A stretch of 64,000 nt of DNA from Nansenia antarctica (lineage: Eukaryota > Chordata > Actinopteri > Argentiniformes > Microstomatidae). The translations under genes were made by a program, and so were the position numbers. Of this stretch, positions 1-11,400 are shown piece after piece. Position 1 is the first letter of the stretch. Each line of letters starts with the position of its first letter. The stretch spans positions 58,591,982 to 58,655,981 of the forward strand of contig OZ022339.1 of NCBI GenBank assembly GCA_963989245.1, read 5' to 3'. The notes under the pieces are model-generated. The model worked only from the letters and a program-made list of their open reading frames with translations. It was not told where the DNA came from and made no database searches.

Positions 1-709
1 CAGAATCTTGGGAGTTGTAGGAATTGACTCAAATGGGCAATTTGGAACATCAGGAGGACTGATCAGAGTGAGATATCTTGACTCAGATATTTTGTGAATG
101 AGTCTACTATTGAATAATGAAAACAACAAATCCACAAGATTAACCTACAGGGTAAAGTTCCCCTTTAACCTCAGGGTTGCGACTGTAGTTCAAGTCCCAG
201 TCTGTCCCATCTCAACCATTGTCTGATTCCTAGCATGGGACTCACTCCCCCAAAGACCTGTCTGTCCAACCACGGTATGAAGCTAACCCACATCAGGTTA
301 ATGAGTCAGTGGGAGAGTAGACCTTCAATTGGGTCACATGAGTCAGTAATCCAGCCCATCATGGGGTCCAGGCAACAGCTTATTCCTCCCATTACTAGAC
401 AGCGACCAGCTTGCTGAGCTTTAGCTGACCAACCAAACTCCTCCTCACCCCTGTCTTGTAGCGTGAAGGGCAACATTTTAGTTGAGTTTTTAAGTGAATT
501 TGACAAATCCCCTAGTGGCCCTGGCTGACATAACCCCACAGCTGCAGTGAGAGCCTTGGTGTCAGGTGTGTGGTGATGAATGGATCCCAGCAGGCAACCA
601 ACTAGCCAACTCCCCCACATTCACCAGATTCCACATCCAATCTCCCCTCCTGGGATCTGTTTGTCTCAGGGACCCAGATATCTTAAACTTAGGGATGCAA
701 AATTCCCAT

Positions 710-800
710 AAATTTGGGAAACTTTCCAATAATTTCCAAAGTTCCCATATTGAAACCCATAATGTAAAGATAGAAAATTATTGGAAGGTTTCCCAAACTT
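710..800. repeat. Short fold-back (MITE-like) repeat
   Basis: AAATTTGGGAAACTTTCCAA near 710 is repeated as an imperfect inverted copy near 774-800 (TTGGAAGGTTTCCCAAACTT), giving a roughly 90-bp hairpin. Confidence 0.55.
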
Positions 801-959
801 TTGCAACCCTTCTGTCTATAGACCTATCCTCTACAGCTGGAGATCTAGAGGGCAAAGCTCAGATACTAACCTTAGCCCCAGACAGTCATGGCCTAATTTG
901 GCTTTGAAATGTGTGGGTTATGATCCCAGCCATTTCATTATGCAATACCCATAAATATG

Positions 960-1440
960 AGTGAAACTGTATGGTGTAGATGTACTACTACAGGTGTAGC
1001 CATGGCATGTATGCTATGGCTTTTGTCCACCTGTTTACCAATCCAATTTAGCCTTTGCACTACTGCTGGTTTGCACACATCCCTGGTCAATGTGAACACT
1101 CATCACCTTTTGCACTACTGCTGTTTACAAATACTACCTTTGCATACAATATTTTTGCACATTGCACATACATTTTTTTGATATAGCCTCTATTTATACA
1201 TCTGTACATACCATACTGTACATAGCTACCATAACTGTACATAGCTACCATAACTGTACATAGCTCATAACTGTATGAACTAAACTACCGTACATGCCAT
1301 ACTTCCTGTACCTATCACTGTCATTGTTATGTTTTATATATATATATATCACTTTGCACTTCTGGTTAGATGCAAAACTGCATTTCGTTGTCTGGTACTT
1401 GTACTCAAGTTGGACATTCAAGTTGAATCTAATCGAATAT
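960..1440 (+). mobile_element. LINE 3' tail fragment, plus orientation
   Basis: TTTTGCACATTGCACATAC, a run of ACTGTACATAGCT repeats, CATTTCGTTGTCTGGTACTT and a terminal TTCAAGTTGAATCTAATC form a LINE 3' end. The same tail recurs in opposite orientation at 7090-7260. No coding part is left. Confidence 0.6.
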
Positions 1441-1558
1441 AACCTATACCATTGTTAATCTGATTCATTCAGTTGTGCAAACACTGAAGTGGTAGTGGCT
1501 ACACTGTTTATGTCTGATCTCTCTCTCTCTCTCACCTCCATCTCTCTCAACTTAGCAG

Positions 1559-1721
1559 GGCTCCAACAAGAAGGGCAGTAACAGCGTCCCTCCCACCACT
1601 CAGCTGCTGAAGGGGAAGCAGGCGGGGACCCTGACGCCCGTCAAAAAGGACAAGAGGCAGAGCTCGTCCCGCTTCAGCCTCAGCAACAACAGGGAGCTGC
1701 AGAAGCTGCCTGCCTTCAAAG
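1559..1721 (+). CDS. ppp2r5c: ppp2r5c upstream coding exon of a longer N-terminal form
   Basis: The exon follows a pyrimidine-rich tract ending CAG at 1556-1558 and ends at G1721 before GTACAA. It encodes a basic, serine-rich N-terminal extension containing VKKDKRQSSSRFSLSNNREL, then LQKLPAFK, a sequence typical of long B56 N termini. Its last base pairs with AT at 12820 to make Asp, exactly like the exon at 7974-8067, so the two are alternatives. The preceding exon with the start codon must lie before base 1. The first part (SNKKGSNSVPPTTQL) looks more like the delta paralog as I remember it. Confidence 0.88.
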
Positions 1722-2041
1722 GTACAAAACTGCACTACAGTGCACAAACACACAGTAGACCTAGCCTTGCCTCTGCCCTGGTCGTGTAAGTTCAAAGGTA
1801 TGACCGGCTCCGTTTCACCTTTGGTTTTGGTTTGCATCATGAAAGTGAAAGTGTGAATACACACTCTCTATACTTTTGGTTGGTTTAGGGATCATATGTT
1901 TTTTTAGGCGTCATTGTCACCTGGGTTAGAACTGGACTGAAATTTGTCTCAGATTTTAAATGTTTTATTTGTTTGTTATTTGTTTGGTTTGAATTGGTTT
2001 CCTCTATGCCTTGCATATGTGATTTGTCTTCTGGCCCTCGC

Positions 2042-2112
2042 TTGTACTTGTAGCCATGGCTTGTACTTGTAGCCATGGCTTGTACTTGTAGCCGTGGCTT
2101 GTACTTGTAGCG
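2042..2112. repeat. Tandem repeat, about 19-bp unit
   Basis: TTGTACTTGTAGCCATGGC is repeated about four times with small changes. Confidence 0.8.
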
Positions 2113-2493
2113 CCTTTCTGACAGCTGACCAATCAGGACGAGGAGAGTAGGTACGCGTGTACCTTCCCTAGTAACCAACTTCCTAGCAACCGGTGCTCCA
2201 AGGCGTCAGACCCATCAAGATGGACAAAAACAATGTAGCACATGTTGTAGAATGTTGTAGAATGTAGAACAACTCGTGATTGCTACTGGTGTTTCATAAC
2301 GTGGTTCCAGTGTTAGCAGCATTCGTCAGAAATCTTCATTTTCCGCAACACTGTTGCAAATATACCCAGTTCAACACAACACACCTTGCAAATATACCCA
2401 GCGATAGACTTGGTAATAGTCGTAGCCTCGGGGAGTTAAAGGGAAGCCTTGTCTACCTCTTAGACATGACTACATCGTAATGATTACAAAGAT

Positions 2494-2553
2494 GCCACTT
2501 GAAATGCATGAAATCCATGAAATCCATGAAATCCATGAAATCCATGAAATGCA
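2494..2553. repeat. Tandem 10-bp repeat (ATGAAATCC)
   Basis: ATGAAATCC-type units are repeated about six times immediately before a SINE. Confidence 0.8.
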
Positions 2554-2554
2554 T

Positions 2555-2755
2555 GGGGTAGTGGTGGTCGAGTGGATAGTGAGTTGGACTTGGGATCGGA
2601 AGGTTGTGAGTTCAAATCCCGCCTGAAGCCACACCACTACTAGTGTGCCCTTGAGTAAGGCACTTAGCCCTCAGTTACTCCAGGGGGAATGTCCCTGTAA
2701 TTCGTAATTGTAAGTCGCTTTGGATAAAAGCGTCTGCTAAATGGCAAAATTATAA
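2555..2755 (+). mobile_element. tRNA-derived SINE
   Basis: The head carries an A-box-like TGGTCGAGTGGATAG and a B-box-like GGTTGTGAGTTCAAATCCC, as in tRNA genes. The tail is the common teleost GTCGCTTTGGATAAAAGCG followed by TCTGCTAAATGG and an A-rich end. A closely related copy lies at 56130-56350 on the other strand and a partial copy at 11083-11195. Confidence 0.8.
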
Positions 2756-3039
2756 AATTTAAAATTAAATCCAAGTTTATTACATATTCGCCTAGTATTT
2801 GTCTGACTGTCAGTCACGAATGGTCCCAGTATTGTGGCTTCAAGTTGGGTTGTAATTGTGCTTGCTGCAGAGCACGATATGTTATTGCTGATATTTTTGT
2901 TTTAATCCTGTTCTTTTACCAACTGCTAAGACAACAATAAAGTAAACTAGTTACTTTAGCTAGCTAAAGATATTGGCCCCCCAAATCATTTTACAACTTG
3001 TTATAATTATGTTACAATGTTTCTCCACATTGAAGGTAT

Positions 3040-3175
3040 ATAAACAACGCAGGGTGTGCTCGTAAATTCGCTCTGACAGAGCCGGAGCGCACACCGTCAT
3101 AAATTTGATTGGACAAGAGGCATTCCATGAGTGCTGATCAGATTTCCAGGGCGAATTTACGAACGCAGCTAGCGT
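3040..3175. repeat. Short inverted-repeat element
   Basis: GCTCGTAAATTCGCTCTG near 3059 and CAGGGCGAATTTACGAACGC near 3147 form inverted ends of a MITE-like repeat. A further CGTTCGTAAATGG lies just beyond. A related TGCGTTCGTAAATTC occurs at about 36513. Confidence 0.5.
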
Positions 3176-3248
3176 TCGTAAATGGAGGTTTAAAATGGAC
3201 GATTTAAATTGCCCGCTGCTAGCCGGTGCGAAATGCCTTCTGGGAAAA

Positions 3249-3325
3249 TGGCGGTGAAGGCTGCGCTTTTTTCCTTTTCCCATGGGTTGTATGTAAAAAG
3301 GCGGTGAAGGCTGCGCTTTTTTCTA
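3249..3325. repeat. Direct repeat pair, 23 bp
   Basis: GGCGGTGAAGGCTGCGCTTT followed by TTTC is present at about 3249 and again at about 3301. Confidence 0.7.
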
Positions 3326-5989
3326 AAAAAAGAAGTCAAGTGTGAACACCCCCTTATACTGTAAATCACTGGGATGTCACCCACTCTTCTCTCTCTGATC
3401 AAGTCTGACTGAACAACATGCCATGCTGTGCTGCCCTCTTATTAAACACAGCCATCACCGATGCAGATGTTATGCAAGAGATGGAAGGAAACCAACAGTG
3501 GACGTGGATGACACAGACTTTGTGCTGGATTTAACCCTAGTGTCTATATTTAGGGGTAATCCACAGATAAGGCTTTAATGCTGCAGGTCCTTGTGTTTCA
3601 GGCTGCTGTGGGTGCCCAGATAAGCGGCTGCTGGCAGCTAGAGCTCCCCTCCCCTTGTCCTCCTACTCGCTCAAACGCTGCGTTTGTCACTGTCACTGAC
3701 GGCCATTCCGGACAATTTTAATGACTGGGTTTCTACAATTGACTCGATTCGTCACAGCCTCTCTCTTCGCCTCTTTCTCATAAGGCATTGGAGGAGAAGA
3801 GCAAAGGTTCCTCCCCTCAGACCCTCTCCTCAAATGCATTTTGAGAAGTGGGTGAGGAGAGAGACATTAGAGATTTGACCACTGTAGATTCGCCTAATTA
3901 TAAATAATGTAGCGATGGTTCGACCGTTGTGGGTATTCCCCAGGGCAGGCATATCCCAGCATCTCTACTCTGTGTTAAGAGGATAAGAGTAGTGGTGTAC
4001 GACTCCCACTTTCAGAGTCGGCTCAGACTCTTTCTCAACTCCCAACATGCCAAACTGTCCCAATATGACTAATATTGCATTGTGTGTGCATATGTGCTTA
4101 AAATTGTTTGACTGGGATAGTGATGCATTGGGAGAACATTTGGAGAAGCCATTCTCTACAAGACTATCGTTTTTGTTGTCTCCGACATGCATTAGCAGTG
4201 GAATTGGAGTCACAGAGTCGTGAGAGTCGACTCCAGAGGGTGTTGATTCATCTCCTTCTCAAAATTGGAATCGAGTCAAGAATATACTGTTTTCGAATTG
4301 ACTCCCCACCACTAGATAAGAGCAGAGCAGGGGGTAAAGTGGAACAGTTGCTATGGCTTCAGCCCAATATGGAGTGCAGCTTTGGAGACGAGCCACACAC
4401 TACAGTTGCTTTGTAATGGTAATCACGCGAGCCAACTCTCCACAGGAGTGACGCTGTGACAATGACGGTGACAATCCTCCAGTCACCAGCTCACCTCCAA
4501 CTCCCTCCTGGGGTGGGGATCGAACCAGCTACCTACCGATTGCTGGCCGGCATCTCTGACCCCGAGGTTATCTATCTCCAAGCATGCTTATCTTTACCAT
4601 GTTTATTTTTTAATCTTGATTGCTATGGTCCCCCTTAACACATTTGATAGGCTTCTAATTTGACGATAAGAAACTGTTAACATCTCGTAGCTCAACAACA
4701 GGTTCTTTTAGTCCTTTGAGGTTATTTGTTCTCTAAATATTGTCCATCGGTTTGTGGGTGTTATCAGTAGTTTTGGCCAGGTACCTACCCTTGGTTTTAT
4801 TCCTGTTTTCATGCCAGGCACGCTCCTCTGAATGGAACCTCCATCTCTGGCATTTGTCATGGACACATACAGGCTCGGCCACAGAGAGCTTTAGTTGCTG
4901 TTGCTTTGGAGAGTTAGGCCCATACAGAGCAGTGTTAGAAGGGGATAAAGGCATAAAGAAACTAAGAATGAGAGAAATATTCTATTTTTGTGAAAAGAAT
5001 AAAACTATGATAAGCTAAAACAGGTGCATTTTTACCACACGCTCTCAGTGAGTTTCTGTGGAGGAAGGAGCTGTCCGTGTAGGGATATCCCCTGAGATTG
5101 TGTCTCCACCTACTGGTGAGTGTGAACTAAGTTGTTTCTAGACTCTGATCTAGGTCAGATCAGGTCAGTTTAGTGTTTTTCCCCTAATGGGTCAGGATTT
5201 TTTCTCCTCCTCTACGTTGGTCAAATTCATTTTAGTGATCTTTGTCCCATTTCTTCAAATGTAGACAGAGCACTCAACACTTATAGAGTACAATAGAAAT
5301 GGATGGAGATAAGATCAGTGTACCAATATATCAAAGTTTATAACTTTGTGTATCTACTTTTTTTAACTGTCTAATTGTGTCTCATCACTGAATTCTCATA
5401 AATCTCCACAAAAACAAACTTTTTTTATATCCAGAACAGCCTGACACCTCACAAGTTTAACCCTGTTCTGCACAAATGTTGAGAATAGCGTGAACGTTTA
5501 GAAATAGCTACAGCCTGATTAGCTATTGCCAAAGGATAGTTTCTAGGGTAACCACAGAGAGAGGGGGTGTTTGATGTCGTCTGCGTCCGAACAACAGCTC
5601 TTAAGATGGGAGAAAGCCCCATGACCACCGGAGAGCAGGCCAGAAAGAGCTCTTTCTTTATTCACTAGACAGACCAGACCAGACCTCCTGTCCTGTCCTC
5701 ACAAACAACAAGTTACTCTGCCTTAGCAGATCTTATCTCAACCCTTTTTACATTTTTATTTAGCAACTGTCAATGTAGGTGCAAGCTGGCAGTAGTGTAA
5801 CGACCACTTCAACTCCACTTTACGTCGTGCCTAAACAAAACCCTCTAGCTGAGGTACGTTCATGAAACACCACAGCCTCTCGTGCCTTATTTCTTAATTA
5901 AAGTTTGTTTGCCCTTCGCTCAGACTTTCAGCCAAGCATATTCAAATGATCAACCACTGTTGAATTTCTAACTGATTTTGTCTCGAATA

Positions 5990-6260
5990 CAGTCGATTCC
6001 AGTAAATGGACTGCACTTATACAGTATAGCACCTTATTCCAAAGCGCTTTACAATGGCCTCATTCACCCGTTCACACACACGTTTACACACCAATGGCGG
6101 CAAGCTACCATGCAAGGCGCCGGCCCGGTCATTGGGAGAAATTTGGGGTTCAGTGTCTTGCCCAAGGACACCTCGACATGTGGACAGCCGGGGATCGAAC
6201 CGCCGCCCTTGCGATTGTTAGACGCCAGCTCTATCTCACACAGCCGCCCTGTAGCAGCCA
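5990..6260 (-). mobile_element. SINE-like teleost repeat
   Basis: AAAGCGCTTTACAATG, TCTTGCCCAAGGACACCTCG and GGGGATCGAACCGCCGCCC are phrases I recognise from abundant teleost repeats. The last resembles an inverted tRNA B box. Ends and family are not resolved. Confidence 0.5.
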
Positions 6261-7089
6261 ATAACCATCGTACCCAATAGTAGCAGCCAATAGCCATCGA
6301 CCAAACGTGTGAGGAGGTCTTCTTGCATTCATATTTATTGGGGTACTGTGGCATAAGAAGAGCTCTTCCATATGCGTAGGTACAGTATGTCATCACAGAC
6401 CTCCTGCTTCCCACTCCGTTTGACCCCTAATGTCAACAGGCTGATGGTGCGCTGTATCTATAGCAACATAAATTCTTCTTCTCCAGTTCCCTTTGGCGAC
6501 TCAGAAGAACACACAAAGGTTAAGACAGAAGCACAGTGCAGCTAATCCACCTGTGTAATAAAGACCTTCTCGCTAAACAACAGAAGCGTTCCACAAGATT
6601 GAATATTTTCTGAAAAAGCAGATGTGCTTGCTTGTTCATTGTCAGTTGTGTGATAAGTCTGGCCTGTCTATCTGAGCACTTACTCTCTCACTCACTCACT
6701 CACTCTCTCTCTCTCTTCCTCACTCACTCACTCATTCACTCACTCAGCAATAATGGCGCATTATGGCGCTTAGTCATTTTTCTGTGTGCCTGTGGTAAGT
6801 CTCTAGACGGGGTACATTGCATTGGTCGTAAGATCGTCTGTTGCAATGCAGTCAGAGTTCCTGCTCTGAGTTGGCTGCTGAGGCAGAGAGAGGTGGTTGT
6901 TGCTCACGTAACCTAGATTTTCTGCGGTTCCTCCATTGACTTCCTGGCTTCCTGTTTCTCGCACCCCTGGGCCCAGGCTGCTCTTCTGATCAGCCATCTG
7001 TCAGACACAAACAGAGATCCCCTCACACAGGCCCACATCAGTGTTCACTGTGTCATAAATGCTGCTTATGTTAAGAAGCAATATATTAT

Positions 7090-7260
7090 GTTAGATTAGA
7101 TTAGATTCAACTTTATTGTCATTGCAGAGTACAAGTACCAGACAACGAAATGCAGTTCAGCATCTAACCAGAAGTGCAAATAGTGATTTAAGAACATGAT
7201 ATGTTCAATGAATACTGATAGGTACAGTATGGCAAGTACAGTAGTTTAGAGGTATACAGT
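7090..7260 (-). mobile_element. LINE 3' tail fragment, minus orientation
   Basis: It starts with TTAGATTAGATTAGATTCAA, then CTTTATTGTCATTGCAGAGT and ACAAGTACCAGACAACGAAA. This is the reverse complement of the tail at 1370-1440. Confidence 0.6.
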
Positions 7261-7973
7261 TATGAGCTATGTACAGCTATATATATACATACCGGTATGC
7301 TATATATACACACATATACACATACACACACACAGTTATATTGTTAGAAAAGAAATCCAACTGCTTTGTCGTGAGCCACAAAACACCAACAAGCAGCCTA
7401 TTTGTATTCCGATGACTACTAGTGACAGTGACAGTGATGGTCACTATAATGATGAATGTTTGGTTGCTTAATGGGTGTTTGGGACCAGGGAAATGTTGGT
7501 TTGTTGATGTGAGTGAGACAGACACTGAGGGAGAGAGATTGAGGTTAAAGGTAAACAGAGCTGCACAGCGTCTCTCCCGTGAAGTGAGGGTTACATGTTT
7601 AATTCCCCTAATGTTTAATATTGGGATTAAGTTTATCTGATCCTAGATCTGTGAGTAAGGGAAACTGTAGACTGCACTAGACTGCACTGGCAGACCTACT
7701 GCTCTTGTTCCAATCACAGTAAAGGTCCCACCCCTCCCCCAGCCATCTAGCCAATCGCTTCCCTCATGTTTATGCATTCTGACAGCCAGCCCATGTGACC
7801 TGGGCCAGCCAATCAGGCTCTCTCCCAAAGGAATGACATCACTAACTAGCTGGTTCCCTCCAGCAGCAGGGGAGCCTCATTTTCTGCTCGGAGTGTTTGT
7901 GCTAAAATGGAGGCTGGCTCCTCGCCTTAGCCTGGGCTGCCTCTGCTTTCCTCTCTCCTGCTTCAGCCCGCAG

Positions 7974-8067
7974 ATGTTGACATGTACTAGAACTGCTAGC
8001 GGGATGGTTCTGGATGCACCAAGCTCGAATGGGCCTTTCCAGCCCGTGGCCCTCATGCATTTTAGAG
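7974..8067 (+). CDS. ppp2r5c: ppp2r5c alternative first coding exon
   Basis: It encodes residues 1-31 beginning MLTCTRTASGMVLDAPSSNG and ending in the first base of an Asp codon, before GTGAGG. This is the recognisable gamma short-form first exon. The ATG directly follows a pyrimidine-rich stretch ending CAG, so either the 5' UTR continues upstream without a break or an upstream untranslated exon splices exactly at the ATG. An own promoter upstream of about 7900 is inferred, not seen. Confidence 0.9.
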
Positions 8068-8449
8068 GTGAGGAGTAGTGCCTTTTTTGTGCGTATCATT
8101 CTCTGTGTGTGTGTGTTTGGGCATTGTTGCCATCTACCATCTGTAGCTGCTAAATGTGATTTGGAGATAAAAGGACAGACGAATGCCTGTACTGGAAGGT
8201 TTCAGTGAAGCGTATACTGTATGTGTCTATGTTACCCTCTTTGTCTGAGTGGCTGAGGGTATTTTGGGTCGGGGAGAAGTGGAGAGGATTGTATTTGTAT
8301 GTCAACGAGGAAGGCTTTTGCTAGGGCATTGCATAGCTCAGCGCTAGTGAGGGGGGGGGGCGGCGGGTGGCTAGTTTTACTGCCTCTTGCTTCTCCCATC
8401 CCCCACTAAGACTGCTGATGTTAAAGGAAGTGAGGTCACAGCCTGGAGA

Positions 8450-8480
<31 letters not shown>

Positions 8481-11400
8481 CATCTAGTGTCACCCTAAAG
8501 CAGCAGGGCCCATTTCTATGCTATGTCCTTTGCAGTAGTTGATCAGTGTTAATGGCTTTCTTTTCACACATCCTCATTGCTCCACAGAAGCAGCTCTGCT
8601 GTGTCGAACTGTGGTAGGCAGACAGTTTAATGTGCTGTGTGTGAGGCAGTGGTGCAGACAGTCCAATGTGCTTTGCCAGTTATACATGACGTTTGTGGTT
8701 GATTCACTCCGCTGCAGGGATAAATCAATCAAAGGACCTTGAGGTTGACATTTAATGATGTCCCTGTCAAATGGAGATTCGTGTGTAGGCCCCAAGTGTA
8801 ACTGTCAGTGTTTTTCCCCATTATAAAAGCTATCACTGTGTATTAGACTTCAGTCAGTTGATAATGAACAATAATTGTTGCTTGACAGGATCACAGAAAT
8901 CCAGTGCCCTCTGTACATATTGGGACAGTGAAGAATTGACTTTATACTCAAACAATTACTATGAGGATAAAGTATAGCTCTTCAGCTTTTAATTTATGGT
9001 ATTTTTTATTACATGTTATGTTTGCCTGTTACGTTATTTTTGAAATCCTATCTTCGGAAATGAAATACGTGTTCAATTGTATATAAAACTGAAGATTGAC
9101 TTGGCCAGTCAAGAACTTTCCACTTTTTGGCCCTGAAAACAGACAAGATGTTTTAATTTGTACACTTCAGAATTAATTCTGCAGTTGCTGTCAGTTAGGC
9201 CTAGCCTACACCATCAGTTAAGACAAGTTAGCCAGTTCTAGTCGCAGCCATGCATGTCCAAACCAACTGTCTGTTGTCACAGAGGATCTTGGGTAGTTGC
9301 CTTTCTCTCTAAATGTCCCCATCACTCTGGTCCATGATAATATTTGTCTTCTGTTCGCAAGACCTTTTTCCAGAACTATGCAGGCTTTTTAAGAATTTCT
9401 TTGCAGACTGTACCCTGGCCAACCTGTGTTACTACTGGTTTGCACCTTTCAGTGTAACCTCTGTAGTTTGGCTGGTGAAGTCTTCTGGGGACGGTAGGCT
9501 CTGACACATTCACACCTACCTCCAGGAGTGTTCCTGATGTGTCAGACAGTTGTTTGAGGATTATGGTGAGAATGTTTTTGGTCATCCACTATAAAGATCT
9601 TCCTTGGCCTACCAGGCAGTTTGCAATTACTGAGCTAACCAGTGCTTTCTTCCTTTTTAATGATGTTCCAAACTGGATTTGGGTGTGTTTCTTTCTTCTT
9701 TTTTATCCTCATGTCCTTGACTTCCAGTGACACCTCTTTGGTCCTCATGTTGACAGACTCCAAAGGCAAACGCAAAGCCTAGAATCAAGACTAGATGTTG
9801 ACAGCTCTCTTCTACCTGCACAAATGTAACAGAAAAACATTTGACTAACCAGAAACACCTGTCGAGCCAATTGTCCCAATACTTTTGGTGCCATGAAATA
9901 GGGGGACTATGTATAAGAAGTGTTGTCATTTAAAAATGGTGATGCCAATATAACAAATTCCCTCACATAAAAGGTGAGGGTCTACTTTAACCTCGTAGTA
10001 ATTGTCTATAGTCAAAAGAAGAAAAAATGCTTAATTGTCCCAATACTTACAGTGGGAACTGTATATTACTGTATGTGAAGTCCTATCAGCATGTAAAGAA
10101 ATATGAAATGAGATGTTGGCATGAAGTCATGATTCTATGCTGAATGTTTTCGTGTGCGTGTGTGCGCGTGTGCGTGTGTGCGCGCGTCCTAATGGTTGAG
10201 TTGATTCTAGATCTGTGCCTAAGGGCAGCCTGTACCCAGAACCATTGACTGTGAATGCCTGTGGGAGTGTAAAGGTCATGAGCCCAGGCATGCAGCGAGC
10301 CCTGTGTGTGAAGCACACAGCTCTGCACAGTGTGTCCCTTTTTATATTTTAGGCCTGTTCAGAAACCCTAGTGCTTGTTGTGTAAAGGAGGGACGGACAC
10401 AACAAACATTTCAGAATGTTCAATTATGAGTACGTTGCATAGAACACAACAGACTTGGATTTCAGTCACACAAAATAGGGAATCATCATCATGTCAACTT
10501 TGTACATGGGCTACATTTCTATCTGCAATGTTCAGAATGTTGTACCAATAGAACATTGTATCCTGCTGAATAGGCGCCTGGCAACCGTTTAGTAACAGGT
10601 TGTTGTGAAGCTAGGCTAGAAGTAGGCTAGAACGGTCAAACGGTTAGCTTCCATAGCTGCTCTCTTATTGTCTTTTGGACAAAACATGCCGTTTTCAATT
10701 GCCATGTTGAGTTGTTGCAACTGTTTTGAAATACAATACAAATCTACATTTTTAAATTGATTGGACTAGGCCTACATACAAATACAAATAAACAGTGTAA
10801 TGGTTAGGATTTGTGATGTTGTGTTTATTGCAGCAGTCTTTTCTCTGTGTATGAATATGAAAAAGGTTCAGGCCCAGTTCTTTCTTTGGGAACAAATCAG
10901 AGTGTGAGACTCCCAGGGAGTTTGCTGTTACAGTGATAAGGTTTGGTTGTAAATGTTGGCTGCCCAGTCCTTCTGTTGAGTTATCTGTCGTGTTGCATTC
11001 ATGTTTATATTTAGCAAGCAAGCGTGTCCCGATGTCTCTCACAGCCTTGATGGTATTGAACTTGGATCATGTGTGTGACTCGTCATGTTGTGGGTTCGAT
11101 TCCCGCTGGAATCATATAGCCTATATATTGAAAAATGTCTGCACTCACTGCAATGTAAGTCACTTTGGATAAAAGCGTCAGCTAAATGGCATTTTATTAT
11201 TATTATTATTATTGTTATATCATGTCTGTGGTTTCAGCTCTGAGCAGTCCTGGATTGGTCATCGGCTCTGGGATCAAAGACAAAGAATCCCCCTCCACAG
11301 GTTTAATCCAAAATCAACTCTGTGTAGCTGGGCCAACCACCTCTGTTACAAAATCCTCCTATCGTACTGTAACACCTACATGGCACTGATTTTCATCAAA

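Larger units (their letters stand above)
1..1558 (+). other. ppp2r5c intron, no gene seen
   Basis: Intronic for the long form. It holds a small fold-back repeat (about 710-800) and the 3' tail of a LINE (about 960-1450). The short open frames here lack any recognisable domain. Confidence 0.6.
1722..7973 (+). other. ppp2r5c intron, repeats only
   Basis: Besides the repeats listed separately, this intron holds a SINE-like teleost repeat at about 5990-6260, CTCA-rich low complexity at 6680-6750 and a CA-rich stretch at 7300-7340. Nothing else supportable is seen. Confidence 0.55.

Noticed and set aside
306..620. Open frame of 104 codons on the minus strand
   Set aside because: No domain, no homology I recognise, and it lies in an intron of an annotated gene. 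It is chance length.
2555..2755. tRNA gene
   Set aside because: A- and B-box-like words are present, but the cloverleaf is degraded and the long SINE tail follows. Two more copies confirm a SINE.
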